Source: an uncultured Fretibacterium sp. (lineage in GTDB: Bacteria; Synergistota; Synergistia; Synergistales; Aminobacteriaceae). From it: a stretch of DNA of 51,497 nucleotides. Under the pieces are notes generated by a model. It did no database searches. It saw only the letters and a list, made by a program, of their open reading frames with translations, and was not told the origin of the DNA. The position numbers were made by a program, and so were the translations under genes. The stretch spans positions 1 to 51,497 of the forward strand of contig NZ_CALHIQ010000057.1 in NCBI RefSeq assembly GCF_938030725.1. Direction: 5' to 3'. This document shows positions 41,471 to 49,283 of this stretch, one piece after another (positions within the stretch are counted from its first letter, which is position 1; every line of letters starts with the position of its first letter).

Positions 41471-42273
41471 GGCCGCACCGCCGTGATGAGCGCACTGGCG
41501 GAGAGCCCCGCAAGGGCCGCCTCGTCCTCCGCGCTCAGGCTTCCCGCCTCCTGTCGAACGACGTCTGCATTGATCTCATGGGGCTTCGTCGGTCTGACGC
41601 TGACGTGGACGAACCCCGCCGCCTCAAGTTTTCGCCTATACTCTTCCGACGGAAGAGCTCCGGCGATTCACCCGCTCCAGGCCGTCTTGCTCCTGCGCAG
41701 CATCTCCGGAACGGGGCGCAGCAGCACGACGTCCGACACGCAGAAGCGGCCGCCGGGCGCCAGCACCCGAAACGCCTCGGCGAACACCGCGTCCTTATCC
41801 GGGGACAGGTTGATGACGCAGTTGGAGAGCAGCACGTCCACCCCGCCGTCGAAGATCGGGAGCGCCTCGATGTGGCCCTTCAGGAGCGTGACGTTCTTCA
41901 AGCCCAGCTTCGCGAGGTTCTTTCGGGCGCGGGCCAGCATGGCGGGGGTCATGTCCAGGCCGTAGACCTGGCCCGACGGCCCCACGTCCCGGGCTGCCAG
42001 GATCAGATCCAGCCCTGCGCCGCACCCCAGGTCCAACACGCGCTCCCCCGGCTTGAGGAGCGCCGCGCGGACGGGGTCCCCGCACCCGAAGGACTGCTCC
42101 GCCGCTTCCCCCGTCCCTGCGAGGTCCGCAGCACGGTAGTTGCCCTGAGTCATGTCCGTGACGGCATCGGGGTCCGTGCAGCACCCCGCTTCCCGTCCCT
42201 CGATGGCCGCGCTGTACGCCGCGCGCACCGCCTCCCGAATGTCCTCCACAGCAGCCCCTCCGTCCTTCCTCAT
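41467..42273 (-). CDS. arsM: Arsenite S-adenosylmethionine methyltransferase, predicted selenoprotein
   Basis: ArsM methylates As(III) bound by cysteines, using S-adenosylmethionine. The frame has SFGCGDPVRAAL, SAM motif VLDLGCGAGLDLILAA, and the conserved cysteine in LLSNCVINLSPDKDAVFAEA. At codon 202 (41668-41670) an in-frame TGA stands in WSG-x-IAGALPSEEY, exactly where ArsM proteins have a conserved arsenic-binding cysteine. Beyond it the frame stays open for 66 codons (LEAAGFVHVSVRPTKPHEIN and LSASALITAVRP to TAG), giving 268 residues, the family length. A SECIS-like hairpin follows the TGA. I read it as selenocysteine. A nonsense mutation is the alternative. ATG 42273 has GAGGAG upstream; the gene follows the M20 gene by 23 bases. 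Confidence 0.8.
41632..41666 (-). other. Predicted bacterial SECIS hairpin in arsM
   Basis: Directly after the in-frame UGA, TCGCC (41666-41662) pairs with GGCGA (41636-41632), and CTCTTCC (41657-41651) pairs with GGAAGAG (41647-41641) around a GTC loop. The loop starts 17 bases after the UGA and its first base is G, as the bacterial SECIS model asks (16-37 bases, G in the first two loop positions). Confidence 0.7.
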
Positions 42274-42296
42274 GGGACCGCTCCTCAGGGCGGCCC

Positions 42297-43484
42297 CTAC
42301 GCCTCCTGCCACGTCAGCGCCAACTCCGCAAAGGTCCCGGCCCCCGTCCAGAGCACGTCCTCGTTGACGGTGAACTTCGGGTGGTGATGGGGAAAGTCCA
42401 GCCCGCCGCCGAAGGTTGCGGGGTGCGAGAAGAACACGCCCGGCACCTTCTCCATGTAGAAGGCCATGTCCTCGCTCACCATGGCCGGCTCGTCGATGGG
42501 GCGAACGTGTTCCGGCCCCACGACCGCTCCCGCGGCGCGGACGAGCTTTTCCGTCATGCCGGGGTCGCAGACCACGGGGGGCGGTCCATACCTGAAGGCG
42601 ACCTGAGCACTGCCGCGCATGGCTGCGGCGACGCCCTCGGCAATGGTCCGGATGCGGTCCTGCAACGAGCTGCGCGTCTCCTTCGAGAGGGAGCGGATGG
42701 TGCCCTTCATCGTGCAGGAGTCGGGGATGACGTTGGGGGCGGAGCCCGCCTGGAAGCTCCCCACGGTCAGCACGGCGGGGTCCAGGGGCGGCGTCTCCCG
42801 GCTGATGACGGTCTGGAGGGTAGCGTAGATCTGGCAGGCGATCGAGATGGGGTCCACCGAGCGGTCCGGCTGGGCCCCGTGGCCGCCCTTCCCACTCACC
42901 TCGATGGTGAAGACATCCGCCGCGGCCATGACGGCTCCTGATTTGAAGCCGATCTCGCCCGCATCGGCACCGTTCCAGAGGCTGCCCGTGTGCAGCCCGG
43001 CGATGGCGTCCACGTCCTCGAGGACGCCGTCCTGGATCATCGCCATGGCTCCCATCCCGATCTCCTCCGCCGGCTGGAAGATCAGCTTCACGGCGCCCCG
43101 CAGGTCCTCCCGATGCCGCCCCAGCAGGACAGCCGCCCCCAGCAACATGGCCGTGTGCGCGTCGTGCCCGCAGGCGTGCATCCGTCCAGGGTGCGCGGAC
43201 GCGAAGGGCAGCCCCGTCGCCTCCGCGACGGGCAGGGCGTCCATGTCCGCGCGCAGCGCCAGCGTGCGCCCGGGCCGGGCACCCCGAATCATCGCGGTGA
43301 CGCCGCTTTTCCCGACCCCCGTCCGGACCTCCTCGGCCCTCGCCTCCTTCAACCGCTCAACGACGAAGGCCGCCGTGTCCCCGACGTCGAACCCCACCTC
43401 CGGATGAAGGTGGATGTGCCGACGCCAGCTCACCATCTCTCCGTTCAGCTCCCGCGCCTCATCCCGAACGCTCACGCCCTCCAT
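42297..43484 (-). CDS. M20-family amidohydrolase
   Basis: The 395-residue protein is an M20D-type metallo-amidohydrolase (hippurate hydrolase, N-acyl-amino acid or indoleacetyl-amino acid hydrolase group). Motifs are RRHIHLHPEVGFDVGDTAAF, LRADMDALPV, HACGHDAHTAMLLGAAVLL with metal ligands, FQPAEEIGMGA and, at the C-terminus, FFSHPATFGGGLDFPHHHPK. The dimerisation domain GKGGHGAQPDRSVDPI is present. ATG 43484 is eight bases after GGTGGAGG; an upstream GTG (43499) overlaps that site. It is followed closely by arsM. Substrate unknown, probably an N-acylated amino acid. Confidence 0.93.
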   Translation of the reverse strand: MEGVSVRDEARELNGEMVSWRRHIHLHPEVGFDVGDTAAFVVERLKEARAEEVRTGVGKSGVTAMIRGARPGRTLALRADMDALPVAEATGLPFASAHPGRMHACGHDAHTAMLLGAAVLLGRHREDLRGAVKLIFQPAEEIGMGAMAMIQDGVLEDVDAIAGLHTGSLWNGADAGEIGFKSGAVMAAADVFTIEVSGKGGHGAQPDRSVDPISIACQIYATLQTVISRETPPLDPAVLTVGSFQAGSAPNVIPDSCTMKGTIRSLSKETRSSLQDRIRTIAEGVAAAMRGSAQVAFRYGPPPVVCDPGMTEKLVRAAGAVVGPEHVRPIDEPAMVSEDMAFYMEKVPGVFFSHPATFGGGLDFPHHHPKFTVNEDVLWTGAGTFAELALTWQEA

Positions 43485-43622
43485 TGCAACATCCTCCACC
43501 TTTCACAAAATTCAGGTGAACTCAATTTTATATCATCCGGGGCAGATTGCCTCCTGCGTTCTATTGTATCTTGCGCGAATATGTTATAGAATTGTATATC
43601 CTGTAAAGGTGGCATGGCTTGC

Positions 43623-43640
43623 TTCGTAACGTTTTACGAA
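43623..43640. promoter_or_regulatory. Inverted repeat between amidohydrolase and HIT genes
   Basis: TTCGTAA (43623-43629) and TTACGAA (43634-43640) are perfect 7-base arms around CGTT, 47 bases before the HIT start in a divergent gap of about 200 bases. It could be an operator; there is no direct evidence. Confidence 0.35.
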
Positions 43641-43687
43641 TGCGGCGGTCGCGTTCGGCTGCAGGCTTTGCAAAGGGGGTGGAAATC

Positions 43688-44026
43688 ATGAGCGACTGTA
43701 TTTTCTGCAAGATCGCAGGCGGCGAGATACCGACGGACTTCGTCTATCAGGACGAGGACGTCGTGGTCTTTCGTGATGTTGCACCCCAGGCTCCAACGCA
43801 TCTCCTGGTGATCCCAAGGTGTCACGTAGCATCTTCGGCCGAGGTGAAGGATTCGGCCGTCTGGGGCGTCCTGATGGGCGCCGCCGTGAAGGTCGCGCTC
43901 TCGCTTGGCCTTGAGAAGGATGGCTATCGTATGGTCATCAACACGGGAGAAGGAAGCGGTCAGACGGTACCTCACCTTCACATTCATCTGCTGTCGGGAC
44001 GCAATTTCGGCTGGCCTCCGGGCTAG
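43688..44026 (+). CDS. HIT-family nucleotide-binding hydrolase
   Basis: The 112-residue protein is a HINT-type HIT protein: CIFCKIAGGEIPTDFVYQDE at the N-terminus with a zinc-type CxxC, VFRDVAPQAPTHLLVIPRCH, and the HIT triad HLHIHLLSGRNFGWPPG near the end. Such proteins hydrolyse nucleoside phosphoramidates and related adducts in the cytoplasm. ATG 43688 follows AAGGGGGTGG. The HIT-rpsU-yqeY order is a conserved bacterial neighbourhood. Confidence 0.95.
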   Translation: MSDCIFCKIAGGEIPTDFVYQDEDVVVFRDVAPQAPTHLLVIPRCHVASSAEVKDSAVWGVLMGAAVKVALSLGLEKDGYRMVINTGEGSGQTVPHLHIHLLSGRNFGWPPG

Positions 44027-44054
44027 TCGGAGAAGAGGAAGGGGGGATCTGTTC

Positions 44055-44252
44055 ATGACGACTGTCACCCGCAAAGAAGGAGAGAACATTGAGGATACGC
44101 TGAGGCGCTTCAAAAAGGAAGTGGCCAAGGTGGGGACTCTGCGTGAGGCCCGCAAGCGCGAGCACTACGAGAAGCCCAGCGACGCCAAGAAACTCAAGCG
44201 AGCTGAGGCGGCGCGGAAGCGCAAGAGCATGAGGCACAGGAACGCAGGTTAG
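44055..44252 (+). CDS. rpsU: 30S ribosomal protein S21
   Basis: The 65-residue, strongly basic protein has the S21 form: VTRKEGENIEDTLRRFKKEV followed by a helix and the basic tail LKRAEAARKRKSMRHRNAG. S21 joins the 30S subunit near the anti-Shine-Dalgarno. It is 28 bases after the HIT gene. A strong terminator-like hairpin follows the stop, so much of the rpsU RNA may end before yqeY. Confidence 0.95.
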   Translation: MTTVTRKEGENIEDTLRRFKKEVAKVGTLREARKREHYEKPSDAKKLKRAEAARKRKSMRHRNAG

Positions 44253-44263
44253 TTTGCGTGTCG

Positions 44264-44294
44264 ATGGGGGCTGAGGCCCCCATTTTTTCTTTTC
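44264..44294 (+). terminator. Intrinsic terminator after rpsU
   Basis: ATGGGGGC pairs with GCCCCCAT around a TGAG loop, followed by a T-rich tract (TTTTTT, C, TTTT). It lies between rpsU and yqeY in the same direction, so it may work as an attenuator that lowers yqeY expression. Confidence 0.85.
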
Positions 44295-44316
44295 GCGAAA
44301 GGAGAGTGTGATCGCG

Positions 44317-44769
44317 ATGAAGCTGACGGATCGGATCGCGGCCGACCTGATGGCCGCCATGAAGGCGAGGGAGGAGAGGCGCCTCTCCTCCCTGCGGATG
44401 CTGAAGACGGAGCTGCAGAAGCTCGCGGCCGACAAGGGGCGCGACGCGGAGATCGCGGACGAGGACGTGCACGCGGTGATCCGACGCCTGATCAAGCAGC
44501 GCAGGGAGGCCGCGGAGCAGTACGCTGCCGGCGGAGCGCGGGACCGCGCGGAAGCGGAGCTGGCGGAGGCGGCGATCCTGGAGCCCTACCTCCCGGCCCA
44601 GTTGGAGGACGCAGCCCTGGACGAGATGGTCCGTCAGGCCGCCCAGGACACGGGAGCCTCCGGACCCCGCGACATGGGCAGGCTCATGAAGGCCGTGCTG
44701 GCCCTGGCGGCGGGCCGCGCCGACGGCGGGCGCGTCAAGGACCGCGTCACGGCGTACCTGAACCGTTAA
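44317..44769 (+). CDS. GatB/YqeY domain protein
   Basis: The 150-residue soluble helical protein matches the YqeY family, related to the tRNA-binding tail of GatB: MKLTDRIAADLMAAMKAREE, RRLSSLRMLKTELQKLAADK, VIRRLIKQRREAAEQYAAGG, and LEPYLPAQLEDAALDEMV. It may bind tRNA; its precise role is not settled. ATG 44317 is ten bases after AGGAGAG; a GTG at 44308 is also possible. It sits downstream of rpsU behind a terminator. Confidence 0.93.
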   Translation: MKLTDRIAADLMAAMKAREERRLSSLRMLKTELQKLAADKGRDAEIADEDVHAVIRRLIKQRREAAEQYAAGGARDRAEAELAEAAILEPYLPAQLEDAALDEMVRQAAQDTGASGPRDMGRLMKAVLALAAGRADGGRVKDRVTAYLNR

Positions 44770-44802
44770 GAGGGGCGCAGTCCATCTCCCGCCCGTTTCG
44801 TC

Positions 44803-44826
44803 AGGAGGCGCCCCAGGGCGCCTCCT
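44803..44826. terminator. Bidirectional terminator between yqeY and the DMT permease
   Basis: AGGAGGCGCCC and GGGCGCCTCCT form an eleven-base-pair stem in the 60-base gap between convergent genes. T-rich bases follow on the plus side (TCATTATT). Confidence 0.65.
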
Positions 44827-44829
44827 TCA

Positions 44830-45750
44830 TTATTGTCGCCTTTTTGTCGCTCTTTCGCCGCCGTCAGAGCCCCTTCCCGCCCTCCACTCGGAGACGGCGA
44901 GGCCCCCCAGGATCAGCACCGTCCCCAGAAGGGACAAAGGCGTCACGGGCTCTCCCAGGGCCAGGGCGCCTGCCGCCACGGCCACGACGGGGATCAAATA
45001 GGCGGAGACGCTGGTCCGCACCGGCCCCAGCGCCTCGACGGCAAAGTTCCACGCGAAGAAGCACAGGGCCGACGCCCCCAGTCCGAGGTAGAGGAAGGGG
45101 AGGAGAAACTTCGGCCGCGCCAGGAGGGCGAGGTTCGGTCTGAGGCCCAGGAACGGCGACAGGATCGCCAGGAACAGGACGCCGTAGAGGAAGATGCGCT
45201 GCGTCGCCTGAAGGGTGCTGAGGCCGAAGCCGCCGGCCCGCCGCACCAGCACGGAGTAGAGGCCCCAACTGGCGGCCGCTCCCAGGGCCAGCAGGTCCCC
45301 CAGAGGCGAGATCTGCATCCGGACCCCATTGAAGCTGATGAGGCCGATGCCCGTCATCGCGAGGGCAAAGCCGACGAAGAACCGCACCTGGAGCCGGTCC
45401 GAACGGTAGAAGAGGCGGTTCAGGGTCGCCGTGAAGAAGGGGGCGGCGGAGATGATGACCCCCACGTTGGAGGCCAGGCCGTACGTCAGGGCCGTGTTCT
45501 CCAGCAGGAAGTAGAGCACGATGCCGCAGAATCCCGCGACGGCGTAGGAGAGCTCCTCCGGCACCGTCCGGACCCGCGGGAGGCGGGGGGACGCCAGGAA
45601 GAGCGCCATCAGGCCCAGGACCATGCGGATCAGGATGACCTCCACCGGCCTGAAGTCCTCCAGGATGACCTTTGATACGATGAAGGTCGTGCCCCAGATC
45701 AGGATGCTGGTCAGCGCGGCGGCGTAGCCTGCGATGGCACTGTGCTTCAT
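44830..45750 (-). CDS. EamA/DMT-family permease
   Basis: The 306-residue protein has about ten membrane helices in two EamA halves: YAAALTSILIWGTTFIVSKV at the N-terminus and GDLLALGAAASWGLYSVLVR starting the second half near residue 150. FAWNFAVEALGPVRTSVSAY, then PVVAVAAGALALGEPVTP, is the usual C-terminal signature. It is an inner-membrane exporter or carrier of unknown substrate. The C-terminus is charged (GRGSDGGERATKRRQ). A TATAAT is found 144 bases upstream on the same strand. Confidence 0.9.
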   Translation of the reverse strand: MKHSAIAGYAAALTSILIWGTTFIVSKVILEDFRPVEVILIRMVLGLMALFLASPRLPRVRTVPEELSYAVAGFCGIVLYFLLENTALTYGLASNVGVIISAAPFFTATLNRLFYRSDRLQVRFFVGFALAMTGIGLISFNGVRMQISPLGDLLALGAAASWGLYSVLVRRAGGFGLSTLQATQRIFLYGVLFLAILSPFLGLRPNLALLARPKFLLPFLYLGLGASALCFFAWNFAVEALGPVRTSVSAYLIPVVAVAAGALALGEPVTPLSLLGTVLILGGLAVSEWRAGRGSDGGERATKRRQ

Positions 45751-45893
45751 CTTCCCGCACCTCCGGCAGCCGTTGCCCTCCTGCGCTCCACCCTTCCAAA
45801 CCTCATTGCGCTCCGTCCCCCCTTCAAAAATAAGGCCCGCGTTCGGCCGGAGCGGAGCGCGAGCCGCATCAGCGTACGGGGGTATTATACGAC

Positions 45894-45899
45894 GAATCT
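45894..45899 (-). promoter_or_regulatory. Possible -10 box for the DMT permease
   Basis: A perfect minus-strand TATAAT lies just after the nikE stop, in the 154-base gap before the permease. No good -35 hexamer is seen. Confidence 0.3.
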
Positions 45900-45904
45900 T
45901 CCCC

Positions 45905-46690
45905 TCAGCGGCGCGGGAACGCAGGGGGCAGGGAGGCCAGCAGCTCCTCGATGACGGGGTGTCCCGTCGCCGCCAGTTCCTTGACGGAGCACCCCCGCGC
46001 GGCGATCATGCCGTCCGCCATCAGCGCCACCTCGCGACAGAGCCCGGCCACCACCCTCAGGTCGTGGGAGATGAAGAGAAACGCCAGCCCCTGCTCGTCG
46101 CGGATGCGCTCGATCAGTTTCAGCACCCGCGCCTGCACCAGCATGTCCAGGCTGCTGACCGCCTCGTCAAAGACCACCACGCGCGGGTTCGGCGCCAGGG
46201 CGCGGGCGATACAGACCCGCTGGAGCTCGCCCCCGCTGAACTGCGAGGGGTACTTGTCCGCGTCCGTCGCCTTCAGCCCCACCTGCTCCAGCAGGGGGCG
46301 GGACCGCTCCACGGCCTCTCTCTTCGTCAGGCTGAAGAAGTTGCGCAACGGCTCCGCGACGATCTCCCCGGCGGTCATCCGCGGGTTCACGGAGTCCCGT
46401 ACGTTCTGAAACACCGCCTGCACGCTGCGCCGAAACTCGGCGCGCCGCGCGGGAGAAGCCACGTCCTCCCCGAGGAACCGCACGGTCCCGGCGTCCGGGC
46501 GCTCCAGGCCCAGGATCACCCGTCCCAGAGTGCTCTTGCCGCACCCGCTGCGCCCCACAAGCCCCAGGGAAGCCCCCTCCGAAAGGTCCAGGTCCACGCC
46601 GCGCAGCACGTGCAGAGCCTCCGCCCGGGAGAAGAGCCCCCCGCGCCGGTAGGTGCGGCAAACGCCCTCTAAAGACAGAAGCGCGCTCAT
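45905..46690 (-). CDS. nikE: Nickel/peptide ABC transporter ATP-binding protein, NikE-type
   Basis: The 261-residue ATPase has Walker A GRSGCGKSTLGRVILGLE, the Q-loop region VQAVFQNVRDSVNPRMT of OppF/NikE-type ATPases, signature QFSGGELQRVCIARALAPNP, Walker B VVVFDEAVSSLDM and FISHDLRVV. Where most relatives have the LxxxEP of Walker B followed by xSALD, this has DEAVSSLD. It lacks the C-terminal OppF extension seen in longer members. It is last in the operon and overlaps nikD. Confidence 0.88.
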   Translation of the reverse strand: MSALLSLEGVCRTYRRGGLFSRAEALHVLRGVDLDLSEGASLGLVGRSGCGKSTLGRVILGLERPDAGTVRFLGEDVASPARRAEFRRSVQAVFQNVRDSVNPRMTAGEIVAEPLRNFFSLTKREAVERSRPLLEQVGLKATDADKYPSQFSGGELQRVCIARALAPNPRVVVFDEAVSSLDMLVQARVLKLIERIRDEQGLAFLFISHDLRVVAGLCREVALMADGMIAARGCSVKELAATGHPVIEELLASLPPAFPRR

Positions 46691-47508
46691 CGTTCGTCCC
46701 CTCCCTCCTGCAGCAGGCCAAGGCGCGCGCAGAGCGCGCGGTGCGCCTCCACCAAGGCGACCGTCACCGGATGCCGCGGGGAGCTGAAGATCTCCCCGAC
46801 GGGGCGGGCCTCCACCACGGCGCCCTCCTCCAGCACCACCACGTCGTCGGCCACGCGGGCCACGACGCCGAAGTCGTGCGTCACCAGGAGGACCCCCATG
46901 TCCCGACGGCGCCGTGCGGCGTCGATCAGGTCCAGTACCCGTCGCTGGGCCACGGTGTCCAGGTCCGTCGTCGGCTCGTCCGCGATCAGCAGGCTGGGGT
47001 CGTTCAACAGGGCCAGGGCCAACATCACCCGCTGGAGCATCCCCCCGCTGAGCTGAAAGGGGTAGGCGCGGCATATTTTACCGGCGTCCTCAAGCCCGAC
47101 CTCCCTCAGGGCAGCCTCGGCCCGCCCGCGCCAACCGAAGTCCCCTCCGTGGGCCGCCAGGGTCTCCCTGAAGTGGGAGCCGATGGAGAACAGGGGGTCG
47201 AAGCAACTGATGGGGTCCTGCAGGACCATGGCGATGCGCGTCCCGCGAAGCTCGCGGAGCTCCCTGGCGGGAAGGGCGTCGATCGGGCGCCCCTCGAAGC
47301 GGATCGCCCCCCCCGTGCGCCTCACGCCCTGTGGAAGCAGGCCCGGAACCGCCGTGCAGGAGAGCGACTTGCCCGATCCGCTGGCCCCCACCAGACAGGT
47401 GACGCGCCCGCGGCAGACCGCAAAGGAGACGTCCCGGACCAGGGGCCTTGCGGCTCGCTCCGACGTCTCGATCCGGAGGCCACGCACCTCCAACAGCGGC
47501 GCGCTCAT
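46687..47508 (-). CDS. nikD: Nickel/peptide ABC transporter ATP-binding protein, NikD-type
   Basis: The 273-residue ATPase has Walker A GASGSGKSLSCTAVPGLLP, with SLSC as in NikD proteins, IAMVLQDPISCFDPLFSIGS at the Q-loop, signature FQLSGGMLQRVMLALALLND, and Walker B LLIADEPTTDLDTVAQRRVL, then LLVTHDFGVVARVADDV. ATG 47508 overlaps the nikC stop. With nikE it forms the ATPase pair of the importer. Confidence 0.9.
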   Translation of the reverse strand: MSAPLLEVRGLRIETSERAARPLVRDVSFAVCRGRVTCLVGASGSGKSLSCTAVPGLLPQGVRRTGGAIRFEGRPIDALPARELRELRGTRIAMVLQDPISCFDPLFSIGSHFRETLAAHGGDFGWRGRAEAALREVGLEDAGKICRAYPFQLSGGMLQRVMLALALLNDPSLLIADEPTTDLDTVAQRRVLDLIDAARRRRDMGVLLVTHDFGVVARVADDVVVLEEGAVVEARPVGEIFSSPRHPVTVALVEAHRALCARLGLLQEGGDER

Positions 47509-48335
47509 GACTCTGCCTCCACGAAGTCGAAGTCGGACGCATCGCGCATGGCGTCGCCCAGCAGGTTGAAGGCCATGACACTGACGAAGATGGCCAGCCC
47601 CGGATAGAGCAGCAGTTGCGGCTGGGTCCAGAGGTACTGGCGCGCGTCGTTGATCATGCTGCCCCACTCTGGTGTCGGGGGCTGGACGCCGAGCCCCAGG
47701 AAGGAAAGCCCCGCCACGTGCAGCATCATGTGTCCGATGTCGAGGGTGGAGAGCACCAGCAGTTGCGGGGCCAGGGCCGGCAGGATGTGGCGCGCCACGA
47801 TGCGCCACCGGCTGGTCCCGGCGACCCGCGCGGCCAGCACGAACTCGCGGTTCTTCAGGGAGATGACGATCCCCCTCACGATGCGGGCGTACCAGGCCCA
47901 GTGCGTGAAGAAGATCGCGACGATGACGTTCGTCAGCCCCGTGCCCAGCACCGCGACGAAGAACATGGCCAAGATGATCGTGGGGAAGGTCAGAAACACG
48001 TCACAGGTGCGCATGATGGCGGAGTCCAGCACCCCGCCGAAGAAGCCCGCGACGCTCCCGGCAAAGGTGCTGAAGGTCACGATGAGCAGCAGGATGAGGA
48101 AGACGGACCCCAGCGAAACGCGGGAGCCAAAGATCAGGCGGGACAGCACGTCGCGCCCCAGGTGGTCGGTCCCCAGCAGGTGTCCCGCGCTCGGCGGCAG
48201 CAGCTTGGCCGCCAGGTCCACCTCCTGCGGGTCCGGCAGCCCCATCCAGGGGCCCAGGAGCGCCGCCAGACCGATCAGGAGGAGCAGAGCCGCGGCCACC
48301 CAGAAGACCTTGTTGCGCAACAGTCGGGCGGTCAT
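47505..48335 (-). CDS. nikC: Nickel/peptide ABC transporter permease, NikC-type
   Basis: The 276-residue protein has five or six membrane helices and the DppC/NikC pattern: a short N-terminal helix, LPPSAGHLLGTDHLGRDVLS, RLIFGSRVSLGSVFLILLLI, and the EAA loop EFVLAARVAGTSRWRIVARH. The C-terminal part has FLGLGVQPPTPEWGSMINDA. It makes the inner-membrane channel with NikB. It overlaps nikB and nikD by four bases each. Confidence 0.92.
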   Translation of the reverse strand: MTARLLRNKVFWVAAALLLLIGLAALLGPWMGLPDPQEVDLAAKLLPPSAGHLLGTDHLGRDVLSRLIFGSRVSLGSVFLILLLIVTFSTFAGSVAGFFGGVLDSAIMRTCDVFLTFPTIILAMFFVAVLGTGLTNVIVAIFFTHWAWYARIVRGIVISLKNREFVLAARVAGTSRWRIVARHILPALAPQLLVLSTLDIGHMMLHVAGLSFLGLGVQPPTPEWGSMINDARQYLWTQPQLLLYPGLAIFVSVMAFNLLGDAMRDASDFDFVEAES

Positions 48336-49273
48336 CGGGCCTCTCCTTCCAGTCGGACGCGCGGGTCCACCAGCGCGTAGAGGATGTCAACGCAGAGGTT
48401 GCAGAAGACGAAGATCACGGTCATCAGGAGGATGAAGCACTGGAGCACGGGGTAGTCCCGATTCAGGACCGACTGGACCGCGTAGCGTCCCAGTCCCGGC
48501 CAGGCGAAGACGTTCTCCGCGATGACGGCCCCTCCCAGCATCTCCCCCAGGTGCATGCCCGTAGCGGTGACGATGGGGATCATGGAGTTCTTCATGACGT
48601 GCGCCCACACCACCCGCCGCTCCGTCAGGCCGCGGGCGCGGGCGTAGAAGACGGAGCGGGAACGCATGTGCTCCAGCAGGTTCGCCCGCAGGAAGCGGAC
48701 GTTGACGGCGATCGACATGGCCGACAGCGTGATGACCGGCATGACCAGGTGCGCCGCGCCGCCGCGCCCCATAGGGGGCAGCCACCCCAGCTTGACGGAG
48801 AAGAGGTACAGGAGCAGGTAGCCCAGCCAGAAGCTCGGCATGGAGACCCCGACGAAGGCCAGCGCCCGCGTGAGGTGGTCGGCCAGCCGGTCCTTGTAGA
48901 GCGCTGCGGCCACCCCCAGGGGAACGCTGACCAGGAGAGTAAAGAGAAGCCCCCACCCGGCCAGCGTCAACGTGGCGGGAAGGTAGTATAGCACCTCCTG
49001 GAGCACCGGCTTGCCCGTCACGTAGGAGCGGCCGAAGTCCAGCCGGACGGCCTTCGCGGCCCACGCAGCGTACTGCTCCGCGATCGGCCGGTCCAGTCCC
49101 AGCTCGCGCCTCGCCTCGGCCAGAGCCTGCTCGGTGGGGGGGATGTTCGACATCCTCAGGTAGGCCATGGCCGGGTCTCCTCTGGCCAGCCTCAGGACGA
49201 GGAACACCAGGATCGAGACGCAGATCAGGATGGGAATCAGGACGAGGAGGCGCCTGACGATGAAGCGGAGCAT
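48332..49273 (-). CDS. nikB: Nickel/peptide ABC transporter permease, NikB-type
   Basis: The 313-residue protein has six membrane helices and the DppB/NikB landmarks: IVRRLLVLIPILICVSILVF at the N-terminus, LGLDRPIAEQYAAWAAKAVR, LDFGRSYVTGKPV, and the EAA loop SVFYARARGLTERRVVWAHV. GGAVIAENVFAWPGLGRYAV is the usual last signature. It starts 10 bases after the nikA stop. Confidence 0.92.
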   Translation of the reverse strand: MLRFIVRRLLVLIPILICVSILVFLVLRLARGDPAMAYLRMSNIPPTEQALAEARRELGLDRPIAEQYAAWAAKAVRLDFGRSYVTGKPVLQEVLYYLPATLTLAGWGLLFTLLVSVPLGVAAALYKDRLADHLTRALAFVGVSMPSFWLGYLLLYLFSVKLGWLPPMGRGGAAHLVMPVITLSAMSIAVNVRFLRANLLEHMRSRSVFYARARGLTERRVVWAHVMKNSMIPIVTATGMHLGEMLGGAVIAENVFAWPGLGRYAVQSVLNRDYPVLQCFILLMTVIFVFCNLCVDILYALVDPRVRLEGEAR

Positions 49274-49283
49274 CGCGGGCCGC

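Noticed and set aside
41668..42273. arsM as a truncated 201-residue gene ending at the TGA
   Set aside because: The frame beyond the TGA keeps family-like sequence for 66 codons to a normal end, and a SECIS-like hairpin is in place. A nonsense mutation cannot be excluded, but is less likely.
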